In this document: one piece after another, positions 1-10,223 of the stretch
Layout: each line of letters begins with the position of its first letter
How positions within the stretch are numbered: the first letter of the stretch is position 1
Source: Splendidivirga corallicola
GTDB lineage: Bacteria; Bacteroidota; Bacteroidia; Cytophagales; Cyclobacteriaceae
Assembly (NCBI GenBank): GCA_030442035.1
Contig: JAUJEA010000014.1
Location: 124,001-188,000, forward strand
Direction of reading: 5' to 3'
DNA length: 64,000 bases
Notes under the pieces: generated by a model
What the model saw: the letters and a program-made list of their open reading frames with translations, nothing else
Told to the model about the DNA's origin: nothing
The model's database searches: none
Program-made: the position numbers and the translations under genes

Positions 1-2916
1 GACAAGACTTTCAGCGCCGGAGTCGGTGAATTCTCCCGAATGGGCAGGATCTCCCCAAGACCTGCCATTACTACTTATATAAAAATTATACACTTTCACT
101 CTTCCATTGGAACCATTCTGACGAGGTAAATACTTAAATCCGCTTATTTGGTAATAGGCTCCAAGGTCAATAATGAATTCATGCGGATGTGCCGGTGGAT
201 CCGAGCCACTCCACCTGGAGTGCCAGATAGTGGAGGTGTTTCCATCCAGGATGTTTTGTATACTTCCGTCCTCACCACCGGTTTCCATACTGCTGGCTGA
301 TTTGATGTTCCATTGATCTCTGGGAATTACAGGGTCAGGAGGCGGAGGAAGTTCCAACAGCGTACTCGATGCAAAATCTGAGGTTAACTCTCCTTTACGT
401 GCTCTTATTCTGTAAGTCAGGCTAGTTGTTTTTGGAAGTGTATTATCAATAAAAGTATTCTTGCCTTGCCCTGCTAATCCAATAGTTTCAAAAGTTTCAC
501 CATCCAGGGATCGTTGTATCTCAAACTCATCTTCTCCCAAGGATCGATCGATCCAGGAAAGTTCTACTTTGTCATGGAATAGACCGAAGGCCGTAAGATT
601 GCCAGGAGCGGTTAGCGTTTCAATGATTAAGGAAGTTCCAAAAAGTGGAGTATCCCACAATCCCCTTCCCCAGGTCCCTGCCCGAAGTCTGCTATTTCCA
701 TCCTTTTCATAATAAATTTCCATATCCGTTGCCATAACGGTTGGGAGTCCTTCATTGAAGATAGCCCAATCATCCATGCCATCCTCCCTGTAAAAAACAG
801 CATTGGTCGTCGAAACATAAACACCATTGCTGCTTTCTTTGTCCAGAACCATGGCACTAAGCGACATTCCACTCAGATTCCCTGTGATATTTGCCCAGGA
901 ATCACCTTTATCATTAGATTGTAAAACAGCACTGGAAGTGAGAACGTAGACTGTTCCCGGATCATCAGGATGTGCCTTGACATCCCGGAGTCCAAAGCTA
1001 ATGGGAAGATTACCAGTTAGTTCTTTCCAATTGGGTGATTGATTATTGATATCCTCACTCAGGAATAAGGTATTTCCTTTCACAATGTAAAATACATCAG
1101 GATTAGCGAATGATTGATCCATTGCCACGATGTGTCCATTATTGGCGAAGCTTGAGATCTTTTCCCATTTGATCTGTCCCCTCACATCATGATTACGCCA
1201 AACATTGCGATAGCCAAGAAACAAAACATTTGGGTTATTGCTGTGAAGCTGATAAGGTGTCAGAAAAGAACCATCTTCTGTAATACCGAATTCATTGTTG
1301 CTGGCAATAGTAGAAAAAGTCTTTCCGGAATCTCGGGAAATGCGAATTGTACTCCCAAAAGAGGTGAATTGATAGATGGGATCAGAGTAGTCTATCACCA
1401 CCGTAGCGCCATCTCCAGCCGCCGTGGCGTGCCATTCTCCATTATCAAAAAGCAGGCATCCATTATCCTGTAATCCACCAGCAACTAGATCCTTCGTCGT
1501 AGCGCTTTGAGAAATTCGGTATATCTGTGATACGGCAAGACCATCTCCGTATTCTTCCCATTCATTTTGTACCAATTTATTGACACTTCCATCATTCCCT
1601 GTGAATAATGTTCCATCCGGAGCATGGATCATATGATGTTGATCGGCATGGACATCAGATCCCCAATGTCCAACATTACTCCAGTTTTTACCTCCATTTT
1701 CACTTTTCCAAATGCCAATGCTTCCTGCGTATACCTCATCAATATTAGATTCACTGACGACAATTGTAAGATCATAGTCCCATTGACCACCAGGCCCGTT
1801 GCCATCTCTGTCCCAACCTAGAATGTTTGGAGTGTTACTGACTTTAAGAAATGATGCGCCACTATCTTCGGATTTATAAAACCCTTCGAACTCCCGATCA
1901 TCCCCGCCAGCAAACAATACATATACTACATCAGGATCTGCCTGGCTCACTCCAATAGCCTTTCGTGGACGATCCAATCCATTTGTACTGCCGAATGAGA
2001 TCAAGGACCAGCTTTCCCCGCCATCTATGGTTCTGTAAAAGTCCTTGCCGGTACTGGCATAGGCAATAGTAGAACTGTTTGGTTTTCGTATGAGATCTTT
2101 AAAATTTGAGGTAATGGATTTTTTTGTCCAATGCTGTCCTCCATCCACGCTTTTATAAATTCCCTGATTGGTGGCAGCTATAAAAATAGCTTTATTGGCA
2201 GGGTCCTGGCTCAGTACGCCGACTGTTGTTCCCATTATACCTGCATTGGAGGCCTCCCATGTATTTCCACCATTGGAGGTGATATAAACACCATCACCGC
2301 TGTCACCTCCGGTATCTCTATCGCCTGTACCGATCATGATCTTTTGATGATCATCCGGGTCAACCCAAATGGATGATACACCAATGGCCGGAAGAAAGTC
2401 AGTATTCAATGATTTCCAAAGGTCATCACCATTTTTGATCCATAAACCACCATCCGGGGCTCCGGCAAAAATGGTATCTGTTCCCTCGAGAAAGTATAAA
2501 ACATTGATGCGACCCAGACCATTTGGTTGCCCAAAAGATTGTTGAGGATCGATACTGGGTCCCAACAATTGCCAGTTTGCAGCCTGCATTCCCTTTCTCG
2601 TATTTTTTGATTTAAGAAAGGACGATCTGGAATTCAAATAATGAACCATTTCCTCACTGTGTTTTTTTATAGAGCCATCTGCTCTTACTCTTGGACCCAC
2701 TTTTACCGCCCATCGTTGGAATAGTTTCCAGCTTACACCCATTCTGTCATCCTTTTCTTTTGAATGTGTCATGTAATATTGCTCATAAGCTTTTTTTACT
2801 TCGAGGAAATTGGGATTTGGTTGTTGCATCAGTTCAAACCAATGGGGTTGCTTCTCCTGCCCAAAAAGACACGGGCCGGATAATATGATATACAGAAAAA
2901 ATAGTTTTCTAAGCAT
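1..2916 (-). CDS. Secreted BNR/sortilin-like repeat protein with FN3 and F5/8 type C domains (3' end cut by window)
   Basis: The frame is open from ATG at 2916 to the first base of the window, so 972 residues are visible and the C-terminus lies outside. It starts with a short hydrophobic signal peptide (MLRKLFFLYIILSGPCLFGQ). About residues 90-750 hold repeated BNR/VPS10-type blades with the pattern S-x-D-x-G-x-x-W or close variants (for example YKSVDGGQHW, YRTIDGGESW, WKSENGGKNW), predicting a beta-propeller. About residues 770-860 form a fibronectin type III domain, followed by a discoidin/F5-8C-like domain (EFIIDLGAYYQISGFKYLP). Proteins of this build are usually exported and many carry a type IX secretion tail; that end is not visible here. 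A role in binding or degrading extracellular glycan or protein is inference from the domains. No operon partner is apparent; the upstream 620 bp are non-coding. Confidence 0.85.
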   Translation of the reverse strand, partial: MLRKLFFLYIILSGPCLFGQEKQPHWFELMQQPNPNFLEVKKAYEQYYMTHSKEKDDRMGVSWKLFQRWAVKVGPRVRADGSIKKHSEEMVHYLNSRSSFLKSKNTRKGMQAANWQLLGPSIDPQQSFGQPNGLGRINVLYFLEGTDTIFAGAPDGGLWIKNGDDLWKSLNTDFLPAIGVSSIWVDPDDHQKIMIGTGDRDTGGDSGDGVYITSNGGNTWEASNAGIMGTTVGVLSQDPANKAIFIAATNQGIYKSVDGGQHWTKKSITSNFKDLIRKPNSSTIAYASTGKDFYRTIDGGESWSLISFGSTNGLDRPRKAIGVSQADPDVVYVLFAGGDDREFEGFYKSEDSGASFLKVSNTPNILGWDRDGNGPGGQWDYDLTIVVSESNIDEVYAGSIGIWKSENGGKNWSNVGHWGSDVHADQHHMIHAPDGTLFTGNDGSVNKLVQNEWEEYGDGLAVSQIYRISQSATTKDLVAGGLQDNGCLLFDNGEWHATAAGDGATVVIDYSDPIYQFTSFGSTIRISRDSGKTFSTIASNNEFGITEDGSFLTPYQLHSNNPNVLFLGYRNVWRNHDVRGQIKWEKISSFANNGHIVAMDQSFANPDVFYIVKGNTLFLSEDINNQSPNWKELTGNLPISFGLRDVKAHPDDPGTVYVLTSSAVLQSNDKGDSWANITGNLSGMSLSAMVLDKESSNGVYVSTTNAVFYREDGMDDWAIFNEGLPTVMATDMEIYYEKDGNSRLRAGTWGRGLWDTPLFGTSLIIETLTAPGNLTAFGLFHDKVELSWIDRSLGEDEFEIQRSLDGETFETIGLAGQGKNTFIDNTLPKTTSLTYRIRARKGELTSDFASSTLLELPPPPDPVIPRDQWNIKSASSMETGGEDGSIQNILDGNTSTIWHSRWSGSDPPAHPHEFIIDLGAYYQISGFKYLPRQNGSNGRVKVYNFYISSNGRSWGDPAHSGEFTDSGAESLV

Positions 2917-3540
2917 ATGGGGAGCAATTAAGATTTGATGAATGAATGTGAGCTATCCCGGTTCTACAACGATCATGGATTTATCAAAAAAGCATTTTAG
3001 GTTAAAGTTTACATTGGTTCCTATTATTCAAAGATATTGAATATGGATTACGGTAAAGGGTAAATTTTCGGCGATCAGGTGCAAAAATTCACTATTAAAT
3101 CCAGGATAACACTATTTAGTCCCCTCTAAAAAAGCCCTGGCTACAGTAATAAGTAGCAAGAAATTAGTATAAAGACTAATAACATATATGTTTAAGTCCG
3201 GCAATTAAACCTTGCTTTCGTAAAATTTAATATCATTATCTTTTTTAGAGTTATCCTATCACACAAACTTTGCAGGCTTCTTGATCCATTCGATTAAAAG
3301 CTTGCGAATTTGGTCGTTTTATTTCTCTGAAGAAAAGAAAAAAAGTTAAAGCAATTTTTGTCTTTAATCTTGAGTCTTTTATCCAAAATCTTGCCCAAAC
3401 AAGGCAATCAGCCTTTCTAACAATATCAAATGATACTTTTTTAGGATCGACTATTTAGCTTAATTTTTTCTCTGGTTGAATATCCTTTGATCAGGTTTTT
3501 TGCCAAAAAAATAAATGATTTAGGATGTCATAATATAAAA
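2917..3540. other. Intergenic region, no gene recognised
   Basis: This 624-base AT-rich stretch separates the BNR-repeat gene from the 3' end of the ABC permease gene. I see no convincing reading frame, structured RNA or strong hairpin. The part next to 2916 must hold the promoter of the BNR-repeat gene. Confidence 0.5.
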
Positions 3541-6156
3541 TTATTCATATTGCCGTAAAGAATCAGTTGGATTGATCAGAGCTGCTCTTATTGCATTACC
3601 GCTAATGGTTATGATAGAGATAACAAATGTAATAGCGCCTGCCACGGCGAACAACCACCAACTCATATTTGTTTTATAGGCAAAATTTTCCAACCAATGC
3701 TGCATCACAAAATAAGAAATGGGAATAGCAAGTACCAATGAAATTGAAATAAGCAATAGGAAATCTTTGCACAAAAGTTGTAAAATACTTGTCACTGATG
3801 CTCCCAGCGCTTTGCGAATACCAATTTCCTTAGTTCTTTGTTCAGACGAATAAATGATTAACCCAAGTAAACCGAGGCATGAAATAATAATGGCAAAGAT
3901 CGTAAAATAAAGTGCTAGGTCCTTTACTACCATTTCGCTTTGATAATACCATTGATACACGTCATCCGTGAATCTATAAGAAAATTCCCGGTCCGGGTGA
4001 AATTCCTTATGCAATGATTCCAATGAGGCCAGCGCTTCTTGTGTTTCACCTGCTTTTGTGCGTATAAAAATTAACCAAGTCATAGGCATATCATACCGTA
4101 TGATCATTGGTTTGATGGGCGTATGAAGGGAGTGATTGTGAAAATCCTTAGCTACGCCTATGATTTTTCCTTTTCTGTCCCAAAATTCCAGGTCCTGCCC
4201 AATGGGGTCTTCCATTCGCATGACTTTGGCGGCTTCTTCATTGATAATAAAGTTTGCTGTGTCTGTAGTGATGGACCAATCGAAATTTCTTCCTTCCTTT
4301 AAAATCAGTTTACTCGTTTTAATAAAATCGGGATCAGTAGAGAGTATGTCAAATTCCTGGAGTTCATTTTCCAGTTTTCCATCCCATATCGGATCGCTGG
4401 TAGAATTTGTAATATTAAGCAATCCGGTGGAGGCTGTGGTGACTGACTCAATGCCTGGCATTCGGAGTAGTTTGTCTCTGTAGACAAGGTAGTCTTTGGC
4501 GGGATCCATGTCATTCATATACACATTGATCAGATTTTCCTTGTCAATACCAATATTCTTGTTTTGAATATAAAGCAATTGTTTATAAATGATCAATGTG
4601 CCCAGTATCATGACAATCGTAATGAAGAACTGAAATACAACCAGGCCCTTTCTTATCACCACATTATTCACACCATGTTTTATGACACCCTTTAGAGATT
4701 TTGTGGGGCTGAAGGAGGCCATATAAAAAGCAGGGTATATGCCGGAAAGAAATCCCAGACCTAAGCTGAAGCCCAAAGAAATCAATATAAACTTTGCTGA
4801 AAAAAAGTTAAGTTGAATATTGACTTCCGTTAGTTCATTGAATGAAGGCAATAAGATAATAACCAATCCACCTGCTACTAGTATGGCAAAAAAAGCAATG
4901 AATATTGATTCTAACAGAAATTGAAAGCGGATAGAAGCTTTAAAAGCACCCAAGGTCTTTCTGATGCCTGTTTCTTTACTTCTTCTGGTAGATCTCGCAG
5001 TAGCCAGGTTCATAAAGTTTATACTGGCAATAATGAGTATCAGCACGGCAGCCATGGACATGATGCGTACATATTGAACGCGTCCACCAGCCACTTGTCC
5101 ATTTTCATAGGTATTGTAGAGATGCAGTTCACGGAAAGGTTGAAGAAATATTTCTTCAGTTGTTTCTTCATCCGGTCGGTTGTCAATGATGGCCATTCTG
5201 ATGCTTTCGTTAGCTTCGTCCAGGGGTATCTGATCAACGATCTTTACGTACATTAGACTGGCAAAATTTCCCCAATGCTGAAGCCATGGCCGGGCTTTAA
5301 GTTTGAGTTCAAAAGGTACAACACAATCAAAACGGAGTGTGGAATGATCAGGTATATTGGCAAAAACTCCTGTTATCTCCCGGGGCTCATTATAGTTATT
5401 GTAAATAACTTTCCCAATAATGTTAGCTTTTTCCCAATCAGCTCCAAAGAAGTTTTCAGCAAAGGATTCGGAGATGGCTATAGTTTCAGGATGTTCGTAC
5501 ATCCTTTGCACTCCTCCCTTCAAAAATGAAAATTCAAAAATTTCAAAGATTTCAGGAGACGCATGTATTCCTTTGATTTGAAAATTTCCGGTTTCTTTTT
5601 TAAAGATCATGGGATTTGCCCAATCGGTAAGGGCTGCTTTCTCAACAACAGGATATTTTTCTTCAAGTGTTGTTTTCAATGGGGCTGGTATGTTACTACC
5701 CGTTTCAATATTACCATTTGTGTAGAAGGAATTGCTCTTTACGCTACATACCCGGTCATCGGAAATAAAGCTATTATATTTCAATTCATTTTGGACCCAT
5801 AGATAAATAAACAAGCTACAGGTGAGACTGAGCGCCAGGCCAATAATATTGATGCCTGTGAAAATTTTCTCTTTTCTAAAAACTCTGAAAGCAATCTTTG
5901 AGTAATTTTTAAACATTCCGGAAGAATTTAATGTATCATAGTTTTCTGATGATTTGATAATTCCTGGCCTGAAAAGCAGGATAGTGTCTTTTGCAAATAG
6001 CCATTTTGCTTTGCGAATACCCAAATGTTTTGAGTTATCTTCAAAACGTTCCAATAGATCTCCTTCGATATCTTCCAGGAATGATGCTCTGCAGAACCAC
6101 CTAAAGAACTTAAGAAAGAAACGGGGAGGTGTGGGAGTTTTATCAGATGACTTCAT
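3541..6156 (-). CDS. ABC transporter permease, MacB/FtsX type with N-terminal prefix domain
   Basis: An 871-residue inner-membrane protein with the duplicated FtsX/MacB permease plan. Residues about 10-75 form the soluble prefix (FFRWFCRASFLEDIEGDLLER) found in Bacteroidota permeases that are paired with PadR regulators. A first transmembrane helix (about 95-118) precedes a large periplasmic MacB_PCD-like domain, then three helices around residues 375-480 with the family signature MNLATARSTRRSKEIGIRK-like (here RRSKETGIRKTLGA). The second half repeats this, ending with QRTKEIGIRKALGA and three more helices. Such proteins act mechanically on periplasmic or outer-membrane substrates, or export small molecules, together with a separate LolD/MacB-type ATPase; no ATPase gene is adjacent. 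The PadR gene lies 185 bp upstream on the same strand and probably controls it. The substrate cannot be told. Confidence 0.88.
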   Translation of the reverse strand: MKSSDKTPTPPRFFLKFFRWFCRASFLEDIEGDLLERFEDNSKHLGIRKAKWLFAKDTILLFRPGIIKSSENYDTLNSSGMFKNYSKIAFRVFRKEKIFTGINIIGLALSLTCSLFIYLWVQNELKYNSFISDDRVCSVKSNSFYTNGNIETGSNIPAPLKTTLEEKYPVVEKAALTDWANPMIFKKETGNFQIKGIHASPEIFEIFEFSFLKGGVQRMYEHPETIAISESFAENFFGADWEKANIIGKVIYNNYNEPREITGVFANIPDHSTLRFDCVVPFELKLKARPWLQHWGNFASLMYVKIVDQIPLDEANESIRMAIIDNRPDEETTEEIFLQPFRELHLYNTYENGQVAGGRVQYVRIMSMAAVLILIIASINFMNLATARSTRRSKETGIRKTLGAFKASIRFQFLLESIFIAFFAILVAGGLVIILLPSFNELTEVNIQLNFFSAKFILISLGFSLGLGFLSGIYPAFYMASFSPTKSLKGVIKHGVNNVVIRKGLVVFQFFITIVMILGTLIIYKQLLYIQNKNIGIDKENLINVYMNDMDPAKDYLVYRDKLLRMPGIESVTTASTGLLNITNSTSDPIWDGKLENELQEFDILSTDPDFIKTSKLILKEGRNFDWSITTDTANFIINEEAAKVMRMEDPIGQDLEFWDRKGKIIGVAKDFHNHSLHTPIKPMIIRYDMPMTWLIFIRTKAGETQEALASLESLHKEFHPDREFSYRFTDDVYQWYYQSEMVVKDLALYFTIFAIIISCLGLLGLIIYSSEQRTKEIGIRKALGASVTSILQLLCKDFLLLISISLVLAIPISYFVMQHWLENFAYKTNMSWWLFAVAGAITFVISIITISGNAIRAALINPTDSLRQYE

Positions 6157-6341
6157 GTTAATGGCAGATATTTATCATATTTAGTTTCATTTAATCTCCT
6201 AATTTCGTCCCATTTATAATGGGCTCGTATCTATACTTTGCATTTAAAATGCGGTGTAGATAGACACACTTTGAAAAAGCGTGCCAGTTTTTTTACAGTA
6301 TTGACTAATTGCTATCAACTTGTGAAAGCGCCTTATAAACC

Positions 6342-6671
6342 TTAAGAACCAAAAGCCACTTTTGGGATAGCATCCCAGAGTTGTTTACGACTTTCCATGA
6401 CATGATCCAGGGCCTTTTTGCCAAATTGTGTGACTTTGAAATAACGCTTTCTTTTGCCTCCTCGAACCTTAGTAGCTTCTCCAAATTCCGATTCCAGAAA
6501 TCCCTTTTTTTCAAGTCTTCTAAGGCAGGTTTGTAAAGCACCAATGCTTACTTTCCTTGATAAACGTTCTTCCATTTCCTTTATAATAGCTATACCGTAT
6601 GCTTTATCATATAGCACAGCCACAGTTAAGAGAACCACCTCTTCGAATTCACCGAGATGTAAATGCTTCAT
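6342..6671 (-). CDS. PadR-family transcriptional regulator
   Basis: A 109-residue winged-helix repressor of the short PadR type. The N-terminal helix-turn-helix and wing are visible: YGIAIIKEMEERLSRKVSIG (about residues 25-44) followed by LQTCLRRLEKKGFLES and the wing GGKRKRYFKVTQFGKKAL. PadR proteins usually repress a neighbouring transporter gene and are released by a small hydrophobic ligand. It is transcribed in the same direction as the permease downstream, which carries the prefix domain typical of PadR-associated permeases, so the two probably form one unit. The ATG at 6671 gives the usual family start. Confidence 0.9.
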   Translation of the reverse strand: MKHLHLGEFEEVVLLTVAVLYDKAYGIAIIKEMEERLSRKVSIGALQTCLRRLEKKGFLESEFGEATKVRGGKRKRYFKVTQFGKKALDHVMESRKQLWDAIPKVAFGS

Positions 6672-6827
6672 AATTTATTTTTACCTTAAATGTAGTTAAT
6701 ATAAAAATATAAAGCAAGACGACTTTCATTGATGTTTTTGATCATCAAAAAACGCGCCTTGTCATTCTATTAAAATAATGAATATTGTTGTGAGGCAAAT
6801 CGCGATACTAAACTGCCCTGGTCGGAC

Positions 6828-9800
6828 TCACTTCTCTTTTATAAAAAATAAATCATGAGAATCATTGTTGTTCGCAATAAATACCATTTGTTTACTTCCA
6901 TTTTCAATTAATACCATTGCCCTGACATCTTTATCTACAAAAAAGCCGGTTTTTGTATTGGGAATGTACTTAAAGGTATGCCCACCACTGCCCTTTAAGA
7001 AACTACCTTTACCTGCATCAGCTCTGGTCGTCTCAACTTCAGCATGATAATTATTTCCTGCAAGCAGAAGATCTCTATTATTGTCACCATCGAAATCTTC
7101 AAACAGAATGGCATTGATTGGTGATAGTTGGGCCTCTATCGGAAAAGCAACAAAGGAAAAATCTCCATTACCTGAGTTAACAAATATTCCTGATCGAAAC
7201 TCATTTACTTGATAATGTAATGAAGTTTCAATGTTATCTCCGAAAATCCCAGTAATATCTTCGTTAGCAAAAGCACTGTATTCCTTAAACTTTTCTTTCA
7301 GAAATGGCATTTGTTCGGAGGTACATTTTTTCCCTCTTACTGGCACCTGTTTACCATCGTAGTATTTAGCGAGCACAATATCTTCTATTCCATTATTGTC
7401 AAAGTCATTGGTATAAACATGTAAAGGCTTCTCGTTGGAAGCATGAAACTTATAATTCAGTCCTAAGTTTCCTGCGATGATGTCCTGATCTCCGTCATTG
7501 TCAATATCATCAATCAGAATTTTGTTCCACCAACCGGTTGTTGATGACAGGTTGTGATAGGATGTGCCTGGTGACAATTTCCCTGATTCATTAACAAATA
7601 CTTCAATTCCCATCCATTCTCCTGCTATGATAAGATCTAAATCATCATCATTATCGATGTCATGCCAAACAGCATCCGTTACCATTCCTATATTCCGTAT
7701 TTCAGGGGCTAATTCTGTTGTTATATCGGAAAACCTTCCCTGTTGGTTTATCAATAAGTAGCTTGATGGGGCATAGGGATATTTTCCAGGTAATACCCTG
7801 CCACCAACAAAAAGATCGGTGTCACCATCTTGGTCAAAATCTGCAGGAACTGCTATAGAACCTGCCTCCAAGATTTTCGGAATATGGTTGGTTCTGGTAT
7901 ATTTTCCCATTCCTTTGTTAATGTATAGTCTGTCTTCCAACATCTCAGAGCCTGCATCGAATTCATAGCTACCACTTACCACGTAGAGATCCAGATCCCC
8001 ATCACCGTCAGCGTCGAAGAAGCAAGCACCGGTATCTTCAAATTGTTTGTCCTCTTTAAAATCCTGAACCATCATCTTTTCGAATCCACCCTCTGCTTTT
8101 GCGAGCAGCAATTGACTTGATTGATTGTGCCCGCCTCCTATGAAGAGATCCTCCAGACCGTCGTTGTTTATATCCGCTTTGGCAAGCGCCGGACCCGTTT
8201 GTGAAAGTTTATGAGGTAACAACAACTGTTTGCTATAATCATCAAAAGGAGTGTCCTGGTGTTTATAGGTTGTTGTTTGCTTGTCAAATATTTTTTTAGC
8301 ATCCGTTTCTTTGACCAATTTGATTTGACCATCAGACGCATCTGTGTAATCCACTGTGATAAGTTGATTGACCTCAATATTTTTGAGGATCTGCATTTTA
8401 CCATCGGGCCAGACAATTTCTATTTCCGGAACCGATTTATGCTTACCCAGGCCAAAATGAAGTTTATTGGAAACTGCTGAAAGATAACCTCTTGAGTTGA
8501 TCAGTTGTCTTGTTTGAACCTGACCATTTGATAGTCGCATTTTGACCATGGTGCCAACACCATGGAGATTATTTTCAGGTCCTTTGAGCTTGAATTGGAG
8601 GAAGCCATGGTCGGTTAATGCCTGGGAGTTATTTCTTAGAATTGTTGCATTTTCATCCAAATTGCTTACGACAAGATCCAGATCCCCGTCATTGTCCAGA
8701 TCAGCATAAGCCGCTCCATTTGAAAAGGTCGGCTTCTCCTGTACCCAATCTGTTGATTTGTTTTCAAAGATCAATTCACCGGTATTTCTAAAAAAGTAAT
8801 TGGTTAATTTCTGCTGGGGAAGCATTTGTGTGAAATTAAAAAAATCAGCCTTTGTCAGCAACGCCTTATTTTCATCGATATACTTGTTTATTTTATTATT
8901 CATGTCCCGGTCCACCACATCCCGGTATACACCGTTGGTAACATAGACATCATTGTACCCATCAAGATCAAAATCGGCAAAAAGAGATGACCAACTCCAA
9001 TCAGTTTTAGAGATGCCCGATAGATTGGCAATTTCACTGTAGGTTCCATTGCCATTATTCAATTGCAGCACGTTGTGCATGTATTGATGGTGATAGTCTT
9101 TTTCGACCATTTCATTGAACCTTGGCGTTGGCATCATGGACATGGTTGTTTTAGACCGGACATAATCTTCCGGACTCATATCCATAACCATCAGCTCGGT
9201 CAGGCCATCATTGTTGATATCGGCAATGTCACTTCCCATGCTATAGTAGGAGATATGTTTAAAAAGCTGGTTTCGGCCTTCTGAAAAAGTGCCGTTACCA
9301 TTATTTAAATAAGCAAAATCAGGTCCAATGAAATCATTCGAAACATAGACATCCAACCATCCATCGCCATTCAAATCGCCCACTTGCGCATTTAAACCAA
9401 ATCCAAGATCGGGTAATATTCCAGCCTCAATAGAAACATCTGAAAAGCTGCCAATACCATTATTTCTGTATAATTTATCACTCCCCTTAAATGAAGCTGT
9501 CCTGCTATTTGTTTGTACGTCCTTTAAATCCAGGATCTTATCAGACAGCGTAAAGCCGGAGGGGGCGTTGGCCAGGTATAGATCCAGGTCACCGTCTTTG
9601 TCATAGTCGAAAAAGGTAGAGGAGATAGACCTGTTTTCGTCAGCCAAACCATATTCTTTGGCTTTTTCGGTAAAAGTTAGATCGCCATTGTTGATGTATA
9701 ACATATTGGCGAGTTTCTCTCCGCTTTCAAACCAACCAGCCCGACAGACATAGATATCTAAAAAACCGTCGTTGTTCACATCTGCGATTGAAACACCTGT

Positions 9801-10154
9801 ATCGAACCCAATTCTTTTTTCAATTCCTGCACTGATGGTGATATTTTCAAACCGGAAATTACCCTGATTTAAAAAAAGTCTGTTGTGGTAAATGTTGGAT
9901 ACAAAAAAAAGATCTACTAATCCATCATTGTTGAAATCAGCAGTAGCAACCCCACCACCAATGTATATATAAAGGTACTTGTAGTAGTGAAGCTGTTCGG
10001 ATTCCAATACTTTATTTTGAAAATCCACACCGGATATTTCAACAGGTATTTCAGTGAATAATTTATCCATTGGAAGATCATCAACCGATTTTTGGCAGGC
10101 TCCCAAGCCAATGAGTGATGCGGCGAATAGGAATTTAAACAGGTTTGAAGTCAT
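6828..10154 (-). CDS. FG-GAP/VCBS-repeat lipoprotein with ASPIC/UnbV domain
   Basis: 1108 residues, beginning with a lipoprotein signal (lipobox LGAC, Cys at about residue 20). The rest is many FG-GAP/VCBS repeats with calcium-binding-like loops (DFNNDGLVDLFF, DVNNDGFLDIYV, DYDKDGDLDLYL, DLNGDGWLDVYV, DADGDGDLDLYV and more), predicting one or two integrin-like beta-propellers. An ASPIC/UnbV domain sits around residues 530-600 (GVGTMVKMRLSNGQVQTRQL ... EIEIVWPDG). Proteins of this build are typically surface-exposed and often encoded beside SusC/SusD pairs in Bacteroidota. Here the gene follows susD on the same strand but behind a strong terminator-like hairpin, so expression is probably reduced or separate. 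Function beyond glycan binding or handling is unknown. Confidence 0.87.
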   Translation of the reverse strand: MTSNLFKFLFAASLIGLGACQKSVDDLPMDKLFTEIPVEISGVDFQNKVLESEQLHYYKYLYIYIGGGVATADFNNDGLVDLFFVSNIYHNRLFLNQGNFRFENITISAGIEKRIGFDTGVSIADVNNDGFLDIYVCRAGWFESGEKLANMLYINNGDLTFTEKAKEYGLADENRSISSTFFDYDKDGDLDLYLANAPSGFTLSDKILDLKDVQTNSRTASFKGSDKLYRNNGIGSFSDVSIEAGILPDLGFGLNAQVGDLNGDGWLDVYVSNDFIGPDFAYLNNGNGTFSEGRNQLFKHISYYSMGSDIADINNDGLTELMVMDMSPEDYVRSKTTMSMMPTPRFNEMVEKDYHHQYMHNVLQLNNGNGTYSEIANLSGISKTDWSWSSLFADFDLDGYNDVYVTNGVYRDVVDRDMNNKINKYIDENKALLTKADFFNFTQMLPQQKLTNYFFRNTGELIFENKSTDWVQEKPTFSNGAAYADLDNDGDLDLVVSNLDENATILRNNSQALTDHGFLQFKLKGPENNLHGVGTMVKMRLSNGQVQTRQLINSRGYLSAVSNKLHFGLGKHKSVPEIEIVWPDGKMQILKNIEVNQLITVDYTDASDGQIKLVKETDAKKIFDKQTTTYKHQDTPFDDYSKQLLLPHKLSQTGPALAKADINNDGLEDLFIGGGHNQSSQLLLAKAEGGFEKMMVQDFKEDKQFEDTGACFFDADGDGDLDLYVVSGSYEFDAGSEMLEDRLYINKGMGKYTRTNHIPKILEAGSIAVPADFDQDGDTDLFVGGRVLPGKYPYAPSSYLLINQQGRFSDITTELAPEIRNIGMVTDAVWHDIDNDDDLDLIIAGEWMGIEVFVNESGKLSPGTSYHNLSSTTGWWNKILIDDIDNDGDQDIIAGNLGLNYKFHASNEKPLHVYTNDFDNNGIEDIVLAKYYDGKQVPVRGKKCTSEQMPFLKEKFKEYSAFANEDITGIFGDNIETSLHYQVNEFRSGIFVNSGNGDFSFVAFPIEAQLSPINAILFEDFDGDNNRDLLLAGNNYHAEVETTRADAGKGSFLKGSGGHTFKYIPNTKTGFFVDKDVRAMVLIENGSKQMVFIANNNDSHDLFFIKEK

Positions 10155-10197
10155 TGAATTCTAAAACAAAGGTGTCGATACTTTCAATATGATGTGT

Positions 10198-10223
10198 AAA
10201 AAGGCCCCGAACGGGGCCTTTTG
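10198..10223 (-). terminator. Rho-independent terminator between susD and the VCBS gene
   Basis: A perfect G+C-rich hairpin (AAAAGGCCCCG-AA-CGGGGCCTTTT) lies directly beyond the susD stop codon. On the minus strand it ends in a T-run, the classical intrinsic terminator shape; on the plus strand it also ends in TTTT. It should separate susC-susD from the VCBS gene or let only part of transcription through. Confidence 0.8.
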